Shown: piece by piece, positions 11,827-22,035 of the stretch
Layout: each line of letters starts with the position of its first letter
Position numbering within the stretch: the first letter of the stretch is position 1
DNA from: Colwellia marinimaniae
Lineage (GTDB): Bacteria > Pseudomonadota > Gammaproteobacteria > Enterobacterales > Alteromonadaceae
Direction: 5' to 3'
NCBI RefSeq assembly: GCF_002207865.1
Contig: NZ_BDQM01000001.1
Location: 124,001 to 188,000 of the forward strand
Length of the DNA: 64,000 nucleotides
The notes under the pieces: model-generated
The model's database searches: none
Seen by the model: only the letters and a program-made list of their open reading frames with translations
Told to the model about the DNA's origin: nothing
Made by a program: the position numbers and the translations under genes

Positions 11827-11866
11827 AAGTAACCAAGTCCTGCTGTCTTAGTTACTTTTGATTTTA
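11827..11866 (+). terminator. Terminator-like hairpin after ftsZ
   Basis: AAGTAACCAAG (11827-11837) pairs with CTTAGTTACTT (11847-11857) with one mismatch around a 9-base loop, followed by TTGATTTT. It would end or weaken transcription from the mur-fts cluster. Its downstream arm lies directly against the -35 box of the lpxC promoter candidate. Confidence 0.5.
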
Positions 11867-11886
11867 GCGCTTATTTTTGGTATATT
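11858..11886 (+). promoter_or_regulatory. Putative sigma-70 promoter of lpxC
   Basis: TTGATT (11858-11863) and TATATT (11881-11886) are separated by 17 bases. A TG one base upstream of the -10 box makes it an extended -10 promoter. It lies about 190 bases before the lpxC ATG. This leaves a long 5' leader. Confidence 0.6.
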
Positions 11887-12077
11887 ATGCGCCGGTAAAT
11901 TGGCTTAGTTGCTTTCACTGCTAAATTTAATATGGGCGGTGGTGGCGGTTAATTCATTTTAACTATGGCTAAAGTGCTGGTAGTGGTTAGTTGTTATCTA
12001 GCTTAATCGCTCGGTAAAGCATCCATGAAGTAATTGCATTTTTTGCGCAAATAAAAACCAAGGTAAGCGAAGCTGAT

Positions 12078-12995
12078 ATGATTAAGCAACGTACATTAAA
12101 AACAAGTGTTTCAACCGTAGGTGTTGGTTTACATAAAGGTGAAAAAGTGCAGGTTACTCTCCGTCCTGCACCAGCAAACACCGGTATTGTTTTCCGTCGT
12201 ATTGATCTTGACCCTGTGGTTGAGATCAAAGCGACACCAGAGGCTGTCGGTGAAACAACGTTATGTACTTGTTTAGTTAACGAGCAGCAAGTTAAGGTTT
12301 CAACGGTAGAACACTTACTATCAGCACTTGCCGGCTTAGGCATTGATAACTTAATTATTGATGTTGATTCTGCTGAAATTCCTATTATGGATGGCAGTGC
12401 CTTACCTTTTGTTTATTTAATTCAGTCTGTTGGCATTGAGACCTTGAATGCACCCAAACGTTTTTTGCGTATTAAAAAACCAATTCGTGTTGAAGAAGGT
12501 GACAAGTGGGCAGAGTTATTGCCTTATGAGGGTTTTAGAGTCAATTTTACTATTGAATTTGACCATCCTGTTATTAAAAAAACCTGTCAAACCATGAGTA
12601 TGGATTTTTCTAGTTGTTCATATATAAAAGAAATTAGTCGCGCTAGAACCTTTGGTTTTATGAAAGATATTGAGTTCTTACGTTCTCATAATTTAGCCCT
12701 GGGCGGTAGCTTAGAAAACGCGATAGTGCTAGATGATTACCGTATGCTAAATAAAAATGAATTACGTTATGATGATGAATTTGTTAAACATAAAATACTC
12801 GATGCTATTGGCGATCTTTATATGGGCAGTGCCAGTATTTTAGGGGAATTAAATGCCTTTAAATCTGGCCATGGTTTAAACAACAAGCTACTAAGAAAGG
12901 TTTTTAAAGAAACTGACTCTTGGGAGTGGGTAACCTATGAAGATGATAAAGCTTCGCCAATAGAATATCAGGAAATTAACGCCACGGCCTTTTAG
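12078..12995 (+). CDS. lpxC: UDP-3-O-acyl-N-acetylglucosamine deacetylase LpxC
   Basis: LpxC is the zinc amidase of the committed step of lipid A synthesis. The 305 residues match the family length. Visible features are the N-terminal [20 protein letters not shown], the zinc-ligand region [44 protein letters not shown] (second His and Asp ligands) and [12 protein letters not shown] with the catalytic His. It stands at the end of the mur-fts cluster, as in E. coli, with its own apparent promoter. Confidence 0.98.
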   Translation: MIKQRTLKTSVSTVGVGLHKGEKVQVTLRPAPANTGIVFRRIDLDPVVEIKATPEAVGETTLCTCLVNEQQVKVSTVEHLLSALAGLGIDNLIIDVDSAEIPIMDGSALPFVYLIQSVGIETLNAPKRFLRIKKPIRVEEGDKWAELLPYEGFRVNFTIEFDHPVIKKTCQTMSMDFSSCSYIKEISRARTFGFMKDIEFLRSHNLALGGSLENAIVLDDYRMLNKNELRYDDEFVKHKILDAIGDLYMGSASILGELNAFKSGHGLNNKLLRKVFKETDSWEWVTYEDDKASPIEYQEINATAF

Positions 12996-13065
12996 CTGTC
13001 TTGCTAATTTCTTATAAGGTGAGCACTTAGCACAGTGTTTCTTGCGTTTAATTCTTCAGCGGCGC

Positions 13066-13572
13066 TTATCTTTTTCCCGCGACCCGTGCTAATTTTTCCA
13101 GTTTTTCTTTCAAGCCTTTAGGGGCGTTTTTGGCAATAGCTAAAAATTGCTTAGCCGTTTTTTCATTCACTACGCTATTTGCTTGCTCCGTTGTCACTGG
13201 CGCAGATTGCTTAAGTTCTGCCCGTATTTTCTCTGTGACTTCATGGCGTTGCTGACGAAAGCCTTGCGGATTCACTTTAATCTCTATCTGGTGAAAATTC
13301 CCCTCAGTGCTAGTCTTCAAGGCGTTACATATGTTATTACGTTCAAACTGTAACCTTTGCCCCCACACAGGTGACTTCACTTCAATGATGAGGGTATCTT
13401 GGCGGCAATTGGCAATATGCCAAGCATCTACTGGTAAATCAGGGCAAATTTGCCGTACAATGTCCGCCAAGATGGTCAAAGAGTTGGTTTTTGTTTGAAT
13501 ATGTGCCAAAGTGCCAGTCGTTGTTTGCAATAGCGCTGACATATTAATAGGTTTTTTAGATTTTCTAGCCAT
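13066..13572 (-). CDS. DciA-like DUF721 protein (helicase-loading factor family)
   Basis: The 168-residue protein from the ATG at 13572 matches the DUF721/DciA family: a basic N-terminus (MARKSKKP), then a compact domain with segments like CPDLPVDAWHIANC and LIIEVKSPVWGQRLQFERNNI. DciA loads or assists the replicative helicase DnaB in bacteria lacking DnaC (family knowledge). The C-terminal part is Lys/Ala-rich and probably disordered. The frame extends to a TTG at 13584, but the ATG is preferred. It is divergent from the M23 peptidase gene (58 bases apart) and convergent with lpxC. Confidence 0.82.
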   Translation of the reverse strand: MARKSKKPINMSALLQTTTGTLAHIQTKTNSLTILADIVRQICPDLPVDAWHIANCRQDTLIIEVKSPVWGQRLQFERNNICNALKTSTEGNFHQIEIKVNPQGFRQQRHEVTEKIRAELKQSAPVTTEQANSVVNEKTAKQFLAIAKNAPKGLKEKLEKLARVAGKR

Positions 13573-13630
13573 TGTAACTACCAAAATTCAGTGTCTAAGC
13601 ATACTGAATAAATTAATCAAATAGAGTCCT

Positions 13631-14527
13631 ATGAGTTTAACACTACTATACCGAGGAAAAAACGTCAGATTTTCAATGCGACTTACTAAATTGCATTGGT
13701 TGTCAGCATTGTGCGCGTTTGCCTTAATTTCAGGGTTAATTGTTCACCTCATTGCCAGTAATAAATGGCAACCCAAGGGCGAGCAATACCCTGTAGTAGC
13801 ACAAGTTAATTCTGTACCAACACTGATAACAGCACAACAAATTACCGCCTTAACCATGAAGCTTGCTGAATTACAAAGTCAGGTGTTACGTTTAAATGCC
13901 CTGGGTGATCGCTTGGCAGAAGATGCCAATATTCCAGCCAATGAATTTAACTTCAGCCAACTACCCGTCAGTGGCGGACCATTTTCAGGGGCTTATCCGG
14001 TAAATAATAAAACCCTTGAACAGCTCTTTATTGATATAGAAGGTTTTACAAGTAAGATAAATTACGAAGAAAAACAATTACAAATGCTTGAATCTTTAAC
14101 CTTTGGTCACCATATACAAAATAATGCATATTTGTCAGGACGGCCAATTATTAAAGGTTGGTTATCCTCGTATTATGGCGTGCGTAAAGATCCCTTTAAC
14201 GGTAAACCAACCATGCATAAAGGTGTCGATTTTGCGGGTAAAGAAAATACTGCCATTATTGCCACGGCATCGGGGGTTGTTACTTGGGCAAGCAATCGAT
14301 ATGGCTATGGACAATTGATTGAAATCAATCATGGTGATGGCTTAGCTACTCGTTATGGTCATAACAAAGATATACTAGTAAATGTCGGTGATGTCGTTAA
14401 TAAAGGGCAAAAAATTGCACGTATGGGTAGTTCAGGCCGCTCTACTGGCCCGCATGTTCACTATGAGGTTTTACGAAATAATAAACAAATTAATCCAATT
14501 GAATTTGTTTATCGCAAAGGGAAGTAG
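13631..14527 (+). CDS. M23 family metallopeptidase (LytM-type)
   Basis: The 298-residue protein has one N-terminal transmembrane anchor (about 22-42), a Gln/Leu-rich helical region with likely coiled coil (about 70-100), and a C-terminal LytM domain. The zinc motifs HKGVDF (HxxxD) and HVHYE (HxH) are both present, so it is probably an active peptidoglycan endopeptidase rather than a degenerate activator. It lies just upstream of secA on the same strand, where enterics carry secM; no SecM-like arrest peptide is visible. Substrate and partner are not known from the sequence. Confidence 0.88.
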   Translation: MSLTLLYRGKNVRFSMRLTKLHWLSALCAFALISGLIVHLIASNKWQPKGEQYPVVAQVNSVPTLITAQQITALTMKLAELQSQVLRLNALGDRLAEDANIPANEFNFSQLPVSGGPFSGAYPVNNKTLEQLFIDIEGFTSKINYEEKQLQMLESLTFGHHIQNNAYLSGRPIIKGWLSSYYGVRKDPFNGKPTMHKGVDFAGKENTAIIATASGVVTWASNRYGYGQLIEINHGDGLATRYGHNKDILVNVGDVVNKGQKIARMGSSGRSTGPHVHYEVLRNNKQINPIEFVYRKGK

Positions 14528-14641
14528 CCGGATAAAACGTTAAACGGTTATCATAATAAATTCACTAAAGGTGGCAGATATACCCGGTACCAAGGTAATA
14601 GGTATAGTCACTGATAATTCTCAATAAATGGTTTAAATAAG

Positions 14642-17323
14642 ATGTTTGGAAATTTGTTAACAAAAATATTTGGTAGTCGAAATGATAGATTACTAAAACA
14701 AATGAGCAAAGAAGTCGATAAAATAAATGCGCTTGAACCTGTTTTAGAAGTATTAAGTGATGAAGAATTAAAAGCAAAAACCACTGAATTTAAAGAACGC
14801 TGTGCTCAAGGTGAATCGATAGAGCAATTATTGCCAGAAGCTTTTGCTGTCGTTCGTGAAGCCAGTAAACGAGTCTTTGGTATGCGCCATTTCGATGTGC
14901 AAATGATTGGTGGCATGGTGCTTAATGACGGAAAAATTGCTGAAATGCGTACCGGTGAAGGTAAAACGTTAACGGCAACCTTACCATCATATCTTAACGC
15001 GCTAACCAACAAAGGTGTGCATGTCATTACCGTCAATGATTACTTGGCTACCCGTGATGCAGATTGGTGTCGTCCCTTATTTGAATTTCTTGGTTTAACC
15101 GTCGGTTGTAATGTCGCCGGTATGACAACTCAGGATAAACAAGCTGCATATCAATCAGATATCACTTACGGTACCAATAACGAATTTGGTTTTGACTATT
15201 TACGTGACAATATGGTGTTTTCGCCGCTAGAACGCTCACAAAAACCACTACATTTTGCCATTATTGATGAAGTCGATTCAATCCTAATTGATGAAGCCAG
15301 AACGCCACTTATTATTTCTGGTCAGGCAGAAGATAGCTCAGCACTGTATAAAATTATCAATACGGTTGTGCCCACATTAGTGCAACAAGAAGAAGAAGAT
15401 AAAGAAGGTGAAGAAAGTACGGGTGATTACACCATTGATGAAAAAGCTAAACAAGTTTATTTAACCGAACGTGGTCAAATTCATATCGAAGAGATCATGG
15501 TGGAAAAAGAGCTGTTAACTGCCGGAGATACTTTATTTTCAGCCGCTAATATCACCTTATTACACCATGTTATGGCGGCGCTTCGTGCCCATATGCTGTT
15601 TCAAAAAGATGTCGATTATATCTTAAAAGATGGCGAAATAGTTATTGTTGATGAGCACACTGGCCGTACGATGGATGGTCGTCGTTGGTCTGAAGGTCTT
15701 CATCAAGCGGTTGAAGCAAAAGAAGGTGTTAATATTCAAAATGAAAACCAGACACTTGCTTCTATTACCTTTCAAAACTACTTCAGAATTTACCAAAAAC
15801 TGTCAGGTATGACAGGTACTGCCGATACTGAAGCGTTTGAGTTCAATCATATTTATGGACTAGAGACCGTTATTATCCCTACTAATCAGCCGATGATTCG
15901 TAATGATATGACTGATTTGATTTACTTAACAAAAGATGAAAAGTTTGAAGCGATTTTAGCTGATATTAAAGATTGTGTGAAACGAGGCCAACCAGTACTT
16001 GTTGGTACTATTGCTATTGAGACCTCAGAGTTCCTTTCTGATTTCTTGAAGAAAGAAAAAATTAAGCACAAGGTACTTAATGCTAAATTCCATCAGCAAG
16101 AAGCTGAAATCGTCGCCGATGCAGGTAAAGAGGGCGCGGTTACTATTGCTACCAATATGGCCGGTCGTGGTACCGATATCGTTTTAGGTGGTAATTTAGA
16201 TGCCATAATCGCTAAATTAACTAACCCGAGTGAAGATGACCTTGCCAAAGTTAAAGCGCAGTGGCAAATTGACCATGACAGAGTACTTGAACTCGGTGGT
16301 TTACATATAGTAGCCACTGAACGTCATGAATCAAGACGAATTGATAATCAACTTCGTGGTCGTTCAGGACGACAAGGTGATCAAGGCTCGACACGTTTTT
16401 ACCTATCAATGGAAGATTCATTGATGCGGATATTTGCCTCAGAACGTATTTCTAATATGATGCGTAAATTAGGCATGGAGCACGGTGAAGCAATTGAACA
16501 CCCTTGGGTGACCCGTAGTATTGAAAATGCTCAGCGTAAAGTTGAAGGTCGTAACTTTGATATGCGTAAACAGTTACTGGAATATGATGATGTTGCCAAT
16601 GATCAACGTGGTGTCATCTATGAGCAACGTAACGAGTTACTGGATAATGAAGAGATTGGTGACATGGTTAATGCCATTCGCAAGGATGTCATTATTGGTG
16701 TTATTGAACAGCATATCCCACCACAATCATTAGACGAAATGTGGAATATTCAGGCGCTTGAAGAGCAATTGAAAGGTGAGTTTGCCACAGAGTTAACCAT
16801 CGCAAAATGGCTTAAAGAAGATGACAATCTTCATGAAGAAACATTACGCGAAAAAATTATTACTGCCTTTGAGCAAGGTTATAAAGATAAAGAAGCGGCT
16901 GTTGGTGCAGATGTTTTACGTCAGTTTGAAAAAGCAGTGATGTTACAGAGCTTAGATTCTCATTGGAAGGAACATTTATCCGCTATGGATCACCTTCGCC
17001 AAGGCATTGGTTTACGTGCCCACGCGCAAAAAAATCCTAAGCAAGAGTTTAAACGTGAATCATTTCAGTTATTTACTGAAATGCTCGATAACTTGAAGTA
17101 TGACGTTGTCGGCATCTTGTCTAAAGTACAAATTCGCGCTGAGTCAGATGTTGAAGCGGTTGAAGAGCAACATAGAAAGTCAGAAGAAATAGCCATGAAC
17201 TTTCAACATCAAGCGGCATCAAGCCCAGGTCAACCAGAGCAAGTACCTCGCGTAGGTCGTAATGAGCCATGTCCATGTGGCTCAGGTAAGAAATATAAGC
17301 AATGTCATGGTAAATTAGCTTAA
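14642..17323 (+). CDS. secA: Preprotein translocase ATPase SecA
   Basis: SecA drives export of unfolded preproteins through SecYEG. The 893 residues match the E. coli length. Motifs include Walker [14 protein letters not shown], the DEAD-type [30 protein letters not shown] and [15 protein letters not shown]. The C-terminus is a zinc-binding tail [14 protein letters not shown], the SecB and ribosome contact. The intergenic space before it (114 bases) holds no clear arrest-peptide gene. A strong terminator follows. Confidence 0.99.
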   Translation: MFGNLLTKIFGSRNDRLLKQMSKEVDKINALEPVLEVLSDEELKAKTTEFKERCAQGESIEQLLPEAFAVVREASKRVFGMRHFDVQMIGGMVLNDGKIAEMRTGEGKTLTATLPSYLNALTNKGVHVITVNDYLATRDADWCRPLFEFLGLTVGCNVAGMTTQDKQAAYQSDITYGTNNEFGFDYLRDNMVFSPLERSQKPLHFAIIDEVDSILIDEARTPLIISGQAEDSSALYKIINTVVPTLVQQEEEDKEGEESTGDYTIDEKAKQVYLTERGQIHIEEIMVEKELLTAGDTLFSAANITLLHHVMAALRAHMLFQKDVDYILKDGEIVIVDEHTGRTMDGRRWSEGLHQAVEAKEGVNIQNENQTLASITFQNYFRIYQKLSGMTGTADTEAFEFNHIYGLETVIIPTNQPMIRNDMTDLIYLTKDEKFEAILADIKDCVKRGQPVLVGTIAIETSEFLSDFLKKEKIKHKVLNAKFHQQEAEIVADAGKEGAVTIATNMAGRGTDIVLGGNLDAIIAKLTNPSEDDLAKVKAQWQIDHDRVLELGGLHIVATERHESRRIDNQLRGRSGRQGDQGSTRFYLSMEDSLMRIFASERISNMMRKLGMEHGEAIEHPWVTRSIENAQRKVEGRNFDMRKQLLEYDDVANDQRGVIYEQRNELLDNEEIGDMVNAIRKDVIIGVIEQHIPPQSLDEMWNIQALEEQLKGEFATELTIAKWLKEDDNLHEETLREKIITAFEQGYKDKEAAVGADVLRQFEKAVMLQSLDSHWKEHLSAMDHLRQGIGLRAHAQKNPKQEFKRESFQLFTEMLDNLKYDVVGILSKVQIRAESDVEAVEEQHRKSEEIAMNFQHQAASSPGQPEQVPRVGRNEPCPCGSGKKYKQCHGKLA

Positions 17324-17346
17324 TTAAATAGCCTAGATATTAAGTA

Positions 17347-17374
17347 ATGCCAGTCAAATGACTGGCATTTTTAT
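17347..17374 (+). terminator. Rho-independent terminator of secA
   Basis: ATGCCAGTCA (17347-17356) and TGACTGGCAT (17359-17368) form a near-perfect hairpin followed by TTTTATT. Confidence 0.85.
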
Positions 17375-17407
17375 TATCTCTATCCGGTCATAAAGAGAAG
17401 TGAAGTA

Positions 17408-17836
17408 ATGAATAAAGTTGTACATGTCGCCGTAGGTGTTATTACCAAAAGCTGTAAGGAAAAGGGAACACTGTATTTCTTAACTAAACGCTTAGAACAG
17501 GCTCATCAAGGCGGGAAGTGGGAGTTTCCAGGTGGTAAGGTGGAAAATGGTGAAACTATCGCACAAACCCTCGCTAGAGAGCTTAAAGAGGAAGTGGCTA
17601 TAGAGGTGTTATCTTGTCAACTATTGATTAAGGTTGAGCATACCTACCGAGGTAAAGGCGGAGCAGCAGATAAAAGTGTTTGCTTGGATGTTTTTATTGT
17701 CGATAATTTTATCGGTGAGCCAAGTGCACAAGAAGGACAAGGTCAGGGCTGGTTTTCACTACCAGCATTACAGTTACTTGAGTTTCCCGCAGCGAACAAA
17801 GCCATTATTAGCGAGCTTTTAGCGCAAAGCCACTAG
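17408..17836 (+). CDS. mutT: MutT-family 8-oxo-dGTP diphosphatase (Nudix)
   Basis: The 142-residue Nudix hydrolase resembles MutT, which removes 8-oxo-dGTP from the nucleotide pool. The Nudix box reads GGKVENGE followed by LARELKEEVAI. It keeps the metal-binding REx2EE glutamates but has Ala where most members have Gly near the end of the box. Other MutT-like features are the N-terminal VAVGVI strand and the KWEFPGGK segment. Location after secA matches mutT in enterics. It converges on yacG with 10 bases between stop codons. Confidence 0.9.
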   Translation: MNKVVHVAVGVITKSCKEKGTLYFLTKRLEQAHQGGKWEFPGGKVENGETIAQTLARELKEEVAIEVLSCQLLIKVEHTYRGKGGAADKSVCLDVFIVDNFIGEPSAQEGQGQGWFSLPALQLLEFPAANKAIISELLAQSH

Positions 17837-17846
17837 TCAATTTGAC

Positions 17847-18083
17847 TTACTCTGGTTCTACAAAAAAATTATTATTAAGTAAAATGTCGTCTTCTATGGC
17901 ATCAAGCATTTCTTGAGAGATGGCTGAGTCAACCTGAATAGGCTCGCTAATTTTATTGCTTTCATCTGCCCACTCACCTAAATCAAGCAGCTTACATCGC
18001 TCACTACAGAAGGGTCTAAACTCACTGCTTGCTTGCCAGACAACTTCTTTTTGGCACTGAGGGCAGGGGACTTTTAAGGTCAT
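17847..18083 (-). CDS. yacG: DNA gyrase inhibitor YacG (zinc-binding)
   Basis: This 78-residue protein carries the YacG four-cysteine zinc site, CPQC near residue 8 and CSERC near residue 28, followed by the signature [12 protein letters not shown]. coli YacG binds GyrB and inhibits gyrase. The C-terminal half is acidic and Ile/Asn-rich. It ends the pilBCD-coaE-zapD-yacG gene string, the usual order in gammaproteobacteria. Confidence 0.95.
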   Translation of the reverse strand: MTLKVPCPQCQKEVVWQASSEFRPFCSERCKLLDLGEWADESNKISEPIQVDSAISQEMLDAIEDDILLNNNFFVEPE

Positions 18084-18195
18084 GGTTTTATATCATTTTA
18101 AAAACTATAAGTAATGTTAATTATACACTAAAGCTTAGCAGATGCTATTAAGAGTAATGGCTATAAAAGCTATCAGCCCTAGCAAAAATGATCGG

Positions 18196-18948
18196 TTAAC
18201 AGCGCGCTAATTGAAAGTTTGTTGCTTGATTGGCGTATCTACGGCCAGTGTGTTGGCAGGGCAGCATAAAACGAATGGAATAACGGAATTTGTTACCACT
18301 AATTGTCGGATAATATTTGGCATCTAGGGCTAACTTGATCCTTAATAATACCAGTCCCTCACCATTATCTTGATAAAAGCCACTATCAACGTCGATAGTT
18401 TCAAATTCAGCGCGCAGACGAATAAATTTAAGCACTATTGCAATAGTAGATGAGATATCACTTAATAAGCTAAGCCATTGTTGAGCTTCTAGCTTTATTG
18501 TTTTTTCATCTTGGTGCAGCCAAAAATGTAATTGCGGTAAATCAAAACTAAAACTGCCACCTTGTATGGCAAAGCGCTGCTTTAAAGATGTTAGTAATTT
18601 ATCTTCTTTTAATTGCATCCAGGTTGGGTTAGGGCTCCTGAGTTTAGCGACTAATTTAACGGTTTCTGCTAAATTCTTGTCGAGTGCGCTGCTATCTACC
18701 TCTGGATCTTTTGACCATATTACTAAATTTTGCTCTAGTTTTTCTAAGTCTTTAATTAAATCACCACGGACGTCATTTCGCTCTAAAGTATCAACAATCG
18801 AAAATAAGGCATTGAAGAATGATTGATGGTTGTTAACCATAGCCAGTGTATGATTGATACATGAATAGGCCTGAGCAAAGAGTTGCTCAAGTTTTAGGTA
18901 ATTTCGAATGCGCTCATTGAGCGGGTGTTCATATAAGACGGTAGACAT
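18196..18948 (-). CDS. zapD: Z-ring associated protein ZapD
   Basis: ZapD bundles FtsZ filaments by binding the FtsZ C-terminal peptide. The 250-residue protein opens with YEHPLNERIRNYLKLEQLF, diagnostic for the ZapD/YacF family, has an alpha-helical first half, and near the C-terminus reads RYSIRFMLPCQ. Length and neighbours (coaE upstream, yacG downstream) agree with the family. Its binding partner FtsZ is encoded at 10639. Confidence 0.95.
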   Translation of the reverse strand: MSTVLYEHPLNERIRNYLKLEQLFAQAYSCINHTLAMVNNHQSFFNALFSIVDTLERNDVRGDLIKDLEKLEQNLVIWSKDPEVDSSALDKNLAETVKLVAKLRSPNPTWMQLKEDKLLTSLKQRFAIQGGSFSFDLPQLHFWLHQDEKTIKLEAQQWLSLLSDISSTIAIVLKFIRLRAEFETIDVDSGFYQDNGEGLVLLRIKLALDAKYYPTISGNKFRYSIRFMLPCQHTGRRYANQATNFQLARC

Positions 18949-19012
18949 ACATAGTTTTGTAATCAGTTAAGCTGAGATTTAAATAAAAAACGGATTATTT
19001 CATTGTTGATTT

Positions 19013-19621
19013 TTAAAGTATTGTTGTCAAGGCAAAATATTTTTTATCAAGCGATAACACTATTTTTTTGATCTCTGTAAGGCTAACGTTGTCGTTCTTA
19101 ATGACATCATCAGCTACGGCAAGTCTTTTAGCACGATTGGTCTGACTGGCTAAAATCGCCTTAACTTCTGCTACGGAATTGTTATCTCTAAGTATGGTTC
19201 GTGTTACTTGAGTCGCTTCACTGACATCAACTACTAATACACGGTTGACAAGGTGTAATAAATTATTTTCAATTAACAAGGGCGCAACTAAAATACAATA
19301 AGGGCTCTTTGCGGCGGCAGTTTTACTGATAAGGCCACTTCGTATTAAAGGGTGCAATAGCTTATTCAACCAAAGTTTATCTGACTCATGGGCAAAGATT
19401 CTACTGCGCAATAAGCTGCGGTTGAGTTGGCCATCTACTTGTAGGTAGTTGTCACCAAAATGTTCAGCAATAGCTGTTAATGCGGGGCTGTTAATGGCAA
19501 CTACTTCTCTGGCAATGATATCTGCATCAATGATCTCAATGCCTAATTCTTGAAAATAATGAGTAATAGTGGATTTACCACTGCCAATACCACCGGTAAG
19601 GCCAATAATGAGCTCTGACAT
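19013..19621 (-). CDS. coaE: Dephospho-CoA kinase CoaE
   Basis: CoaE phosphorylates dephospho-CoA in the last step of coenzyme A synthesis. The 202 residues begin with the P-loop IIGLTGGIGSGKST. Other family features are IIDADIIAREVV, PLLIENNLL and the segment ILRDNNSVAEVKAILASQ. The gene lies 18 bases after pilD on the same strand, as in many gammaproteobacteria. Confidence 0.97.
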   Translation of the reverse strand: MSELIIGLTGGIGSGKSTITHYFQELGIEIIDADIIAREVVAINSPALTAIAEHFGDNYLQVDGQLNRSLLRSRIFAHESDKLWLNKLLHPLIRSGLISKTAAAKSPYCILVAPLLIENNLLHLVNRVLVVDVSEATQVTRTILRDNNSVAEVKAILASQTNRAKRLAVADDVIKNDNVSLTEIKKIVLSLDKKYFALTTIL

Positions 19622-19639
19622 GTTAAATAAACTTATAAG

Positions 19640-20545
19640 TTAGTGTAGTAGCTGTAAGTACCACGACCAAATACCGTCACCCCATAACAAAGTGAGCCAA
19701 CCCGCTATGGCTAAATAAGGACCAAAAGGAATACCTTGCTGCCTTTGATGGTTTTTGAATAATATTAAGCTAATGCCAACAATAGCACCGACCACGGACG
19801 CCATCAAAATAAGCAGTGGCAATAATTGCCAACCTAGCCAAGCACCAAAAACGGCAAATAACTTAAAGTCGCCAAAGCCCATGCCCTCTTTGCCGGTAAA
19901 TAACTTAAAAATCCAAAAGACAGAAAATAAGCTCATATAACCAACAGCGGCGCCAATAACTGCATCGGTTAGCGGGGCAAATGTACCATTAATATTTATC
20001 AATAAACCTAGCCATAATAGTGGTAGGGTAATTTGATCAGGCAATAACATATGATCAAAATCTATCATGGTTAATGTTATTAGGCCCCAGGTAAGTATCA
20101 AAGCAAAAAAGGTTTCACTGGTAACGCCAAAATGCTGAGCAACAATAAGGCTTAACAGCATTGTTGATATTTCAACTAGGGGATAGCGTGCAGAAATTGT
20201 ATTGGCACATTGACTACATTTTCCCTTGAGCATAAGCCAGCTTAGCACAGGAATATTTTCATAAAAGCGGATATTATGGCCGCAACTTGGACAGCTAGAA
20301 TTAGGTTTGGATAAGGTCATCGCGGTAAGGTTTTTAGCTTTAATATTTTTTACTTCATCGGCTAAAAACTCTCGGCAGTCATGATACCAAGTATATTCCA
20401 TCATCTTTGGCGTGCGGTAAATTACCACATTTAAAAAGCTGCCGATAGCGAGGGAAAATAATCCAACAGTGAAATAAAACAAAGTGGCAGATTGCTGCAT
20501 TGATATTAATAAATGATCAAAGAAGGAGGGAATATTATCTAACAA
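19640..20545 (-). CDS. pilD: Type IV prepilin peptidase / N-methylase PilD
   Basis: PilD cleaves prepilin leaders at the Gly-Phe junction and methylates the new N-terminus at the inner membrane. The 301-residue frame has the N-terminal GSFLNVVIYRTP motif, a zinc-binding CPSCGHN...CSQC pair, and two aspartate motifs: TMIDFDHMLLPDQIT and the GMGFGDFKLFA region. About seven hydrophobic helices are visible. The listed start is TTG at 20545; ATG at 20503 would remove 14 residues. Targets include PilA at 32139. Confidence 0.96.
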   Translation of the reverse strand: MLDNIPSFFDHLLISMQQSATLFYFTVGLFSLAIGSFLNVVIYRTPKMMEYTWYHDCREFLADEVKNIKAKNLTAMTLSKPNSSCPSCGHNIRFYENIPVLSWLMLKGKCSQCANTISARYPLVEISTMLLSLIVAQHFGVTSETFFALILTWGLITLTMIDFDHMLLPDQITLPLLWLGLLININGTFAPLTDAVIGAAVGYMSLFSVFWIFKLFTGKEGMGFGDFKLFAVFGAWLGWQLLPLLILMASVVGAIVGISLILFKNHQRQQGIPFGPYLAIAGWLTLLWGDGIWSWYLQLLH

Positions 20546-20663
20546 AGGGCTACCTACGTATAAATTTAAGAAGTTTTAGCTAAAGCCGGTGAAAAAGTAG
20601 AGAGGCTAGCAGCAATGGAGCCGTATGGCTACGACTCCTCTGATACTGATACTGATACTGAAT

Positions 20664-21920
20664 TTAAATAATCTTGCCAATTTCAAATATTGGTAAGTAC
20701 ATGGCTATGATTAAACCACCAATAACGACACCGAGTACTGCCATGATCATTGGCTCTAATAGAGCAGTTAAACCATCGACGGCATCATCTACTTGCTGCT
20801 CGTATACAGTGGCTACTTTCGATAACATGTCGTCAACGGCACCTGACTCTTCACCAATAGCAACCATTTGGATAACCATATCGGGGAATATATTACAGTT
20901 ACGCATAGCTAGGTTCATTTGCATGCCGGAAGTAACTTCCGCCCGCACCTCAAGAATCGCATCACGAAATACCGCATTACCGGAAGCTCCCGCAGCGGAT
21001 TCGAGCGCATCAACCAGAGGCACACCGGCGGCAAACGTGGTTGATAGGGTACGAGCATAGCGGGCAACAGCGGCTTTTTTTAATAAATCACCAATCACCG
21101 GTAGTTTTAGAATGTTTTTATCGACACTATCACGCAGTGTTTGGCTATTTCTATGGGCGCGTTTAAATAAGAACAATGCCAGGTACAGACCGGCCAAGCC
21201 AAAATACCAATAGGCCTGCATAAACTCGGAAATACCTATGACAAATAGCGTAAATCCGGGTAATTCAGCACCAAAACCCGCAAATATCTCCTGAAATACC
21301 GGCACAACAAAAATAAGTAAAATTGACGTTACAATTGCCGCTATTACTAACACGGCAATAGGATAAGTCATGGCTTTTTTAATTTTACTTTTTAATGCTT
21401 CGGCTTTTTCTTTATAGGTTGCTATACGACCATAGATAGTTTCTAAAGACCCAGATTGTTCACCAGAGGCAACAAGGTCACAATAAAGATCGTCGAAAAA
21501 AAGCGGATGAGCACGTAAACAGTCCGATAATGGTATGCCGGAAGATAATTTCACCTCAATATCCGCTAGCAAGGTACGCATATTACCATTGTCGTGTCCC
21601 TTGCCAATCATTTGAATGGTTTGTACTAGAGGCACACCAGCGCCTAACATGGTTGCTATTTGGCGGGTAATAAGGGCAATATCCATCGGGGTTATTGCTT
21701 TATCACCCCCCATGCCGAATAAAGGCTTGGGCTTTTTCTTGACCCGACTTGGGGTTATGCCTTGTTTACGTAACTGTGCCTTTAGTTCAATGACATTATT
21801 GGCCGTTAATTCACCTTTTATTTTTTTACCTTTACGGTTGACGCCATGCCAAATAAAAACTTCTTGTTTTTTTACTTTTTTTTGAGTTCTAGTCGATTTT
21901 TTATTTGATGTAATAGCCAT
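20664..21920 (-). CDS. pilC: Type IV pilus inner-membrane platform protein PilC
   Basis: PilC is the T2SF-type platform protein on which the PilB motor acts. The 418 residues show two repeated GspF domains, typified by LITRQIATMLGAGVPLVQTIQMI and ARYARTLSTTFAAGVPLVDALE, with GEQSGSLE and GEESGAVD in matching positions. Three long membrane helices are visible. The first 50 residues are basic (MAITSNKKSTRTQKKVKKQ). It lies between pilB and pilD. Confidence 0.96.
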   Translation of the reverse strand: MAITSNKKSTRTQKKVKKQEVFIWHGVNRKGKKIKGELTANNVIELKAQLRKQGITPSRVKKKPKPLFGMGGDKAITPMDIALITRQIATMLGAGVPLVQTIQMIGKGHDNGNMRTLLADIEVKLSSGIPLSDCLRAHPLFFDDLYCDLVASGEQSGSLETIYGRIATYKEKAEALKSKIKKAMTYPIAVLVIAAIVTSILLIFVVPVFQEIFAGFGAELPGFTLFVIGISEFMQAYWYFGLAGLYLALFLFKRAHRNSQTLRDSVDKNILKLPVIGDLLKKAAVARYARTLSTTFAAGVPLVDALESAAGASGNAVFRDAILEVRAEVTSGMQMNLAMRNCNIFPDMVIQMVAIGEESGAVDDMLSKVATVYEQQVDDAVDGLTALLEPMIMAVLGVVIGGLIIAMYLPIFEIGKII

Positions 21921-22035
21921 AGTTAACCTTGATCCATGAGTTACTCTACTTGTTATTCTTTTTATGAGGGTAGTAAAGTGATATTTATTTAGTAAGTTAT
22001 CTTGTTAAGTCTAATTAAGTTAACCGAAATTTACT

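Noticed and set aside
14528..14641. Possible SecM-type arrest peptide gene before secA
   Set aside because: No short open frame with an arrest-like C-terminus is visible; only a weak inverted repeat occurs.
20674..21060. 128-codon + strand open frame opposite pilC
   Set aside because: Antisense shadow of pilC without ribosome-binding site or family resemblance.
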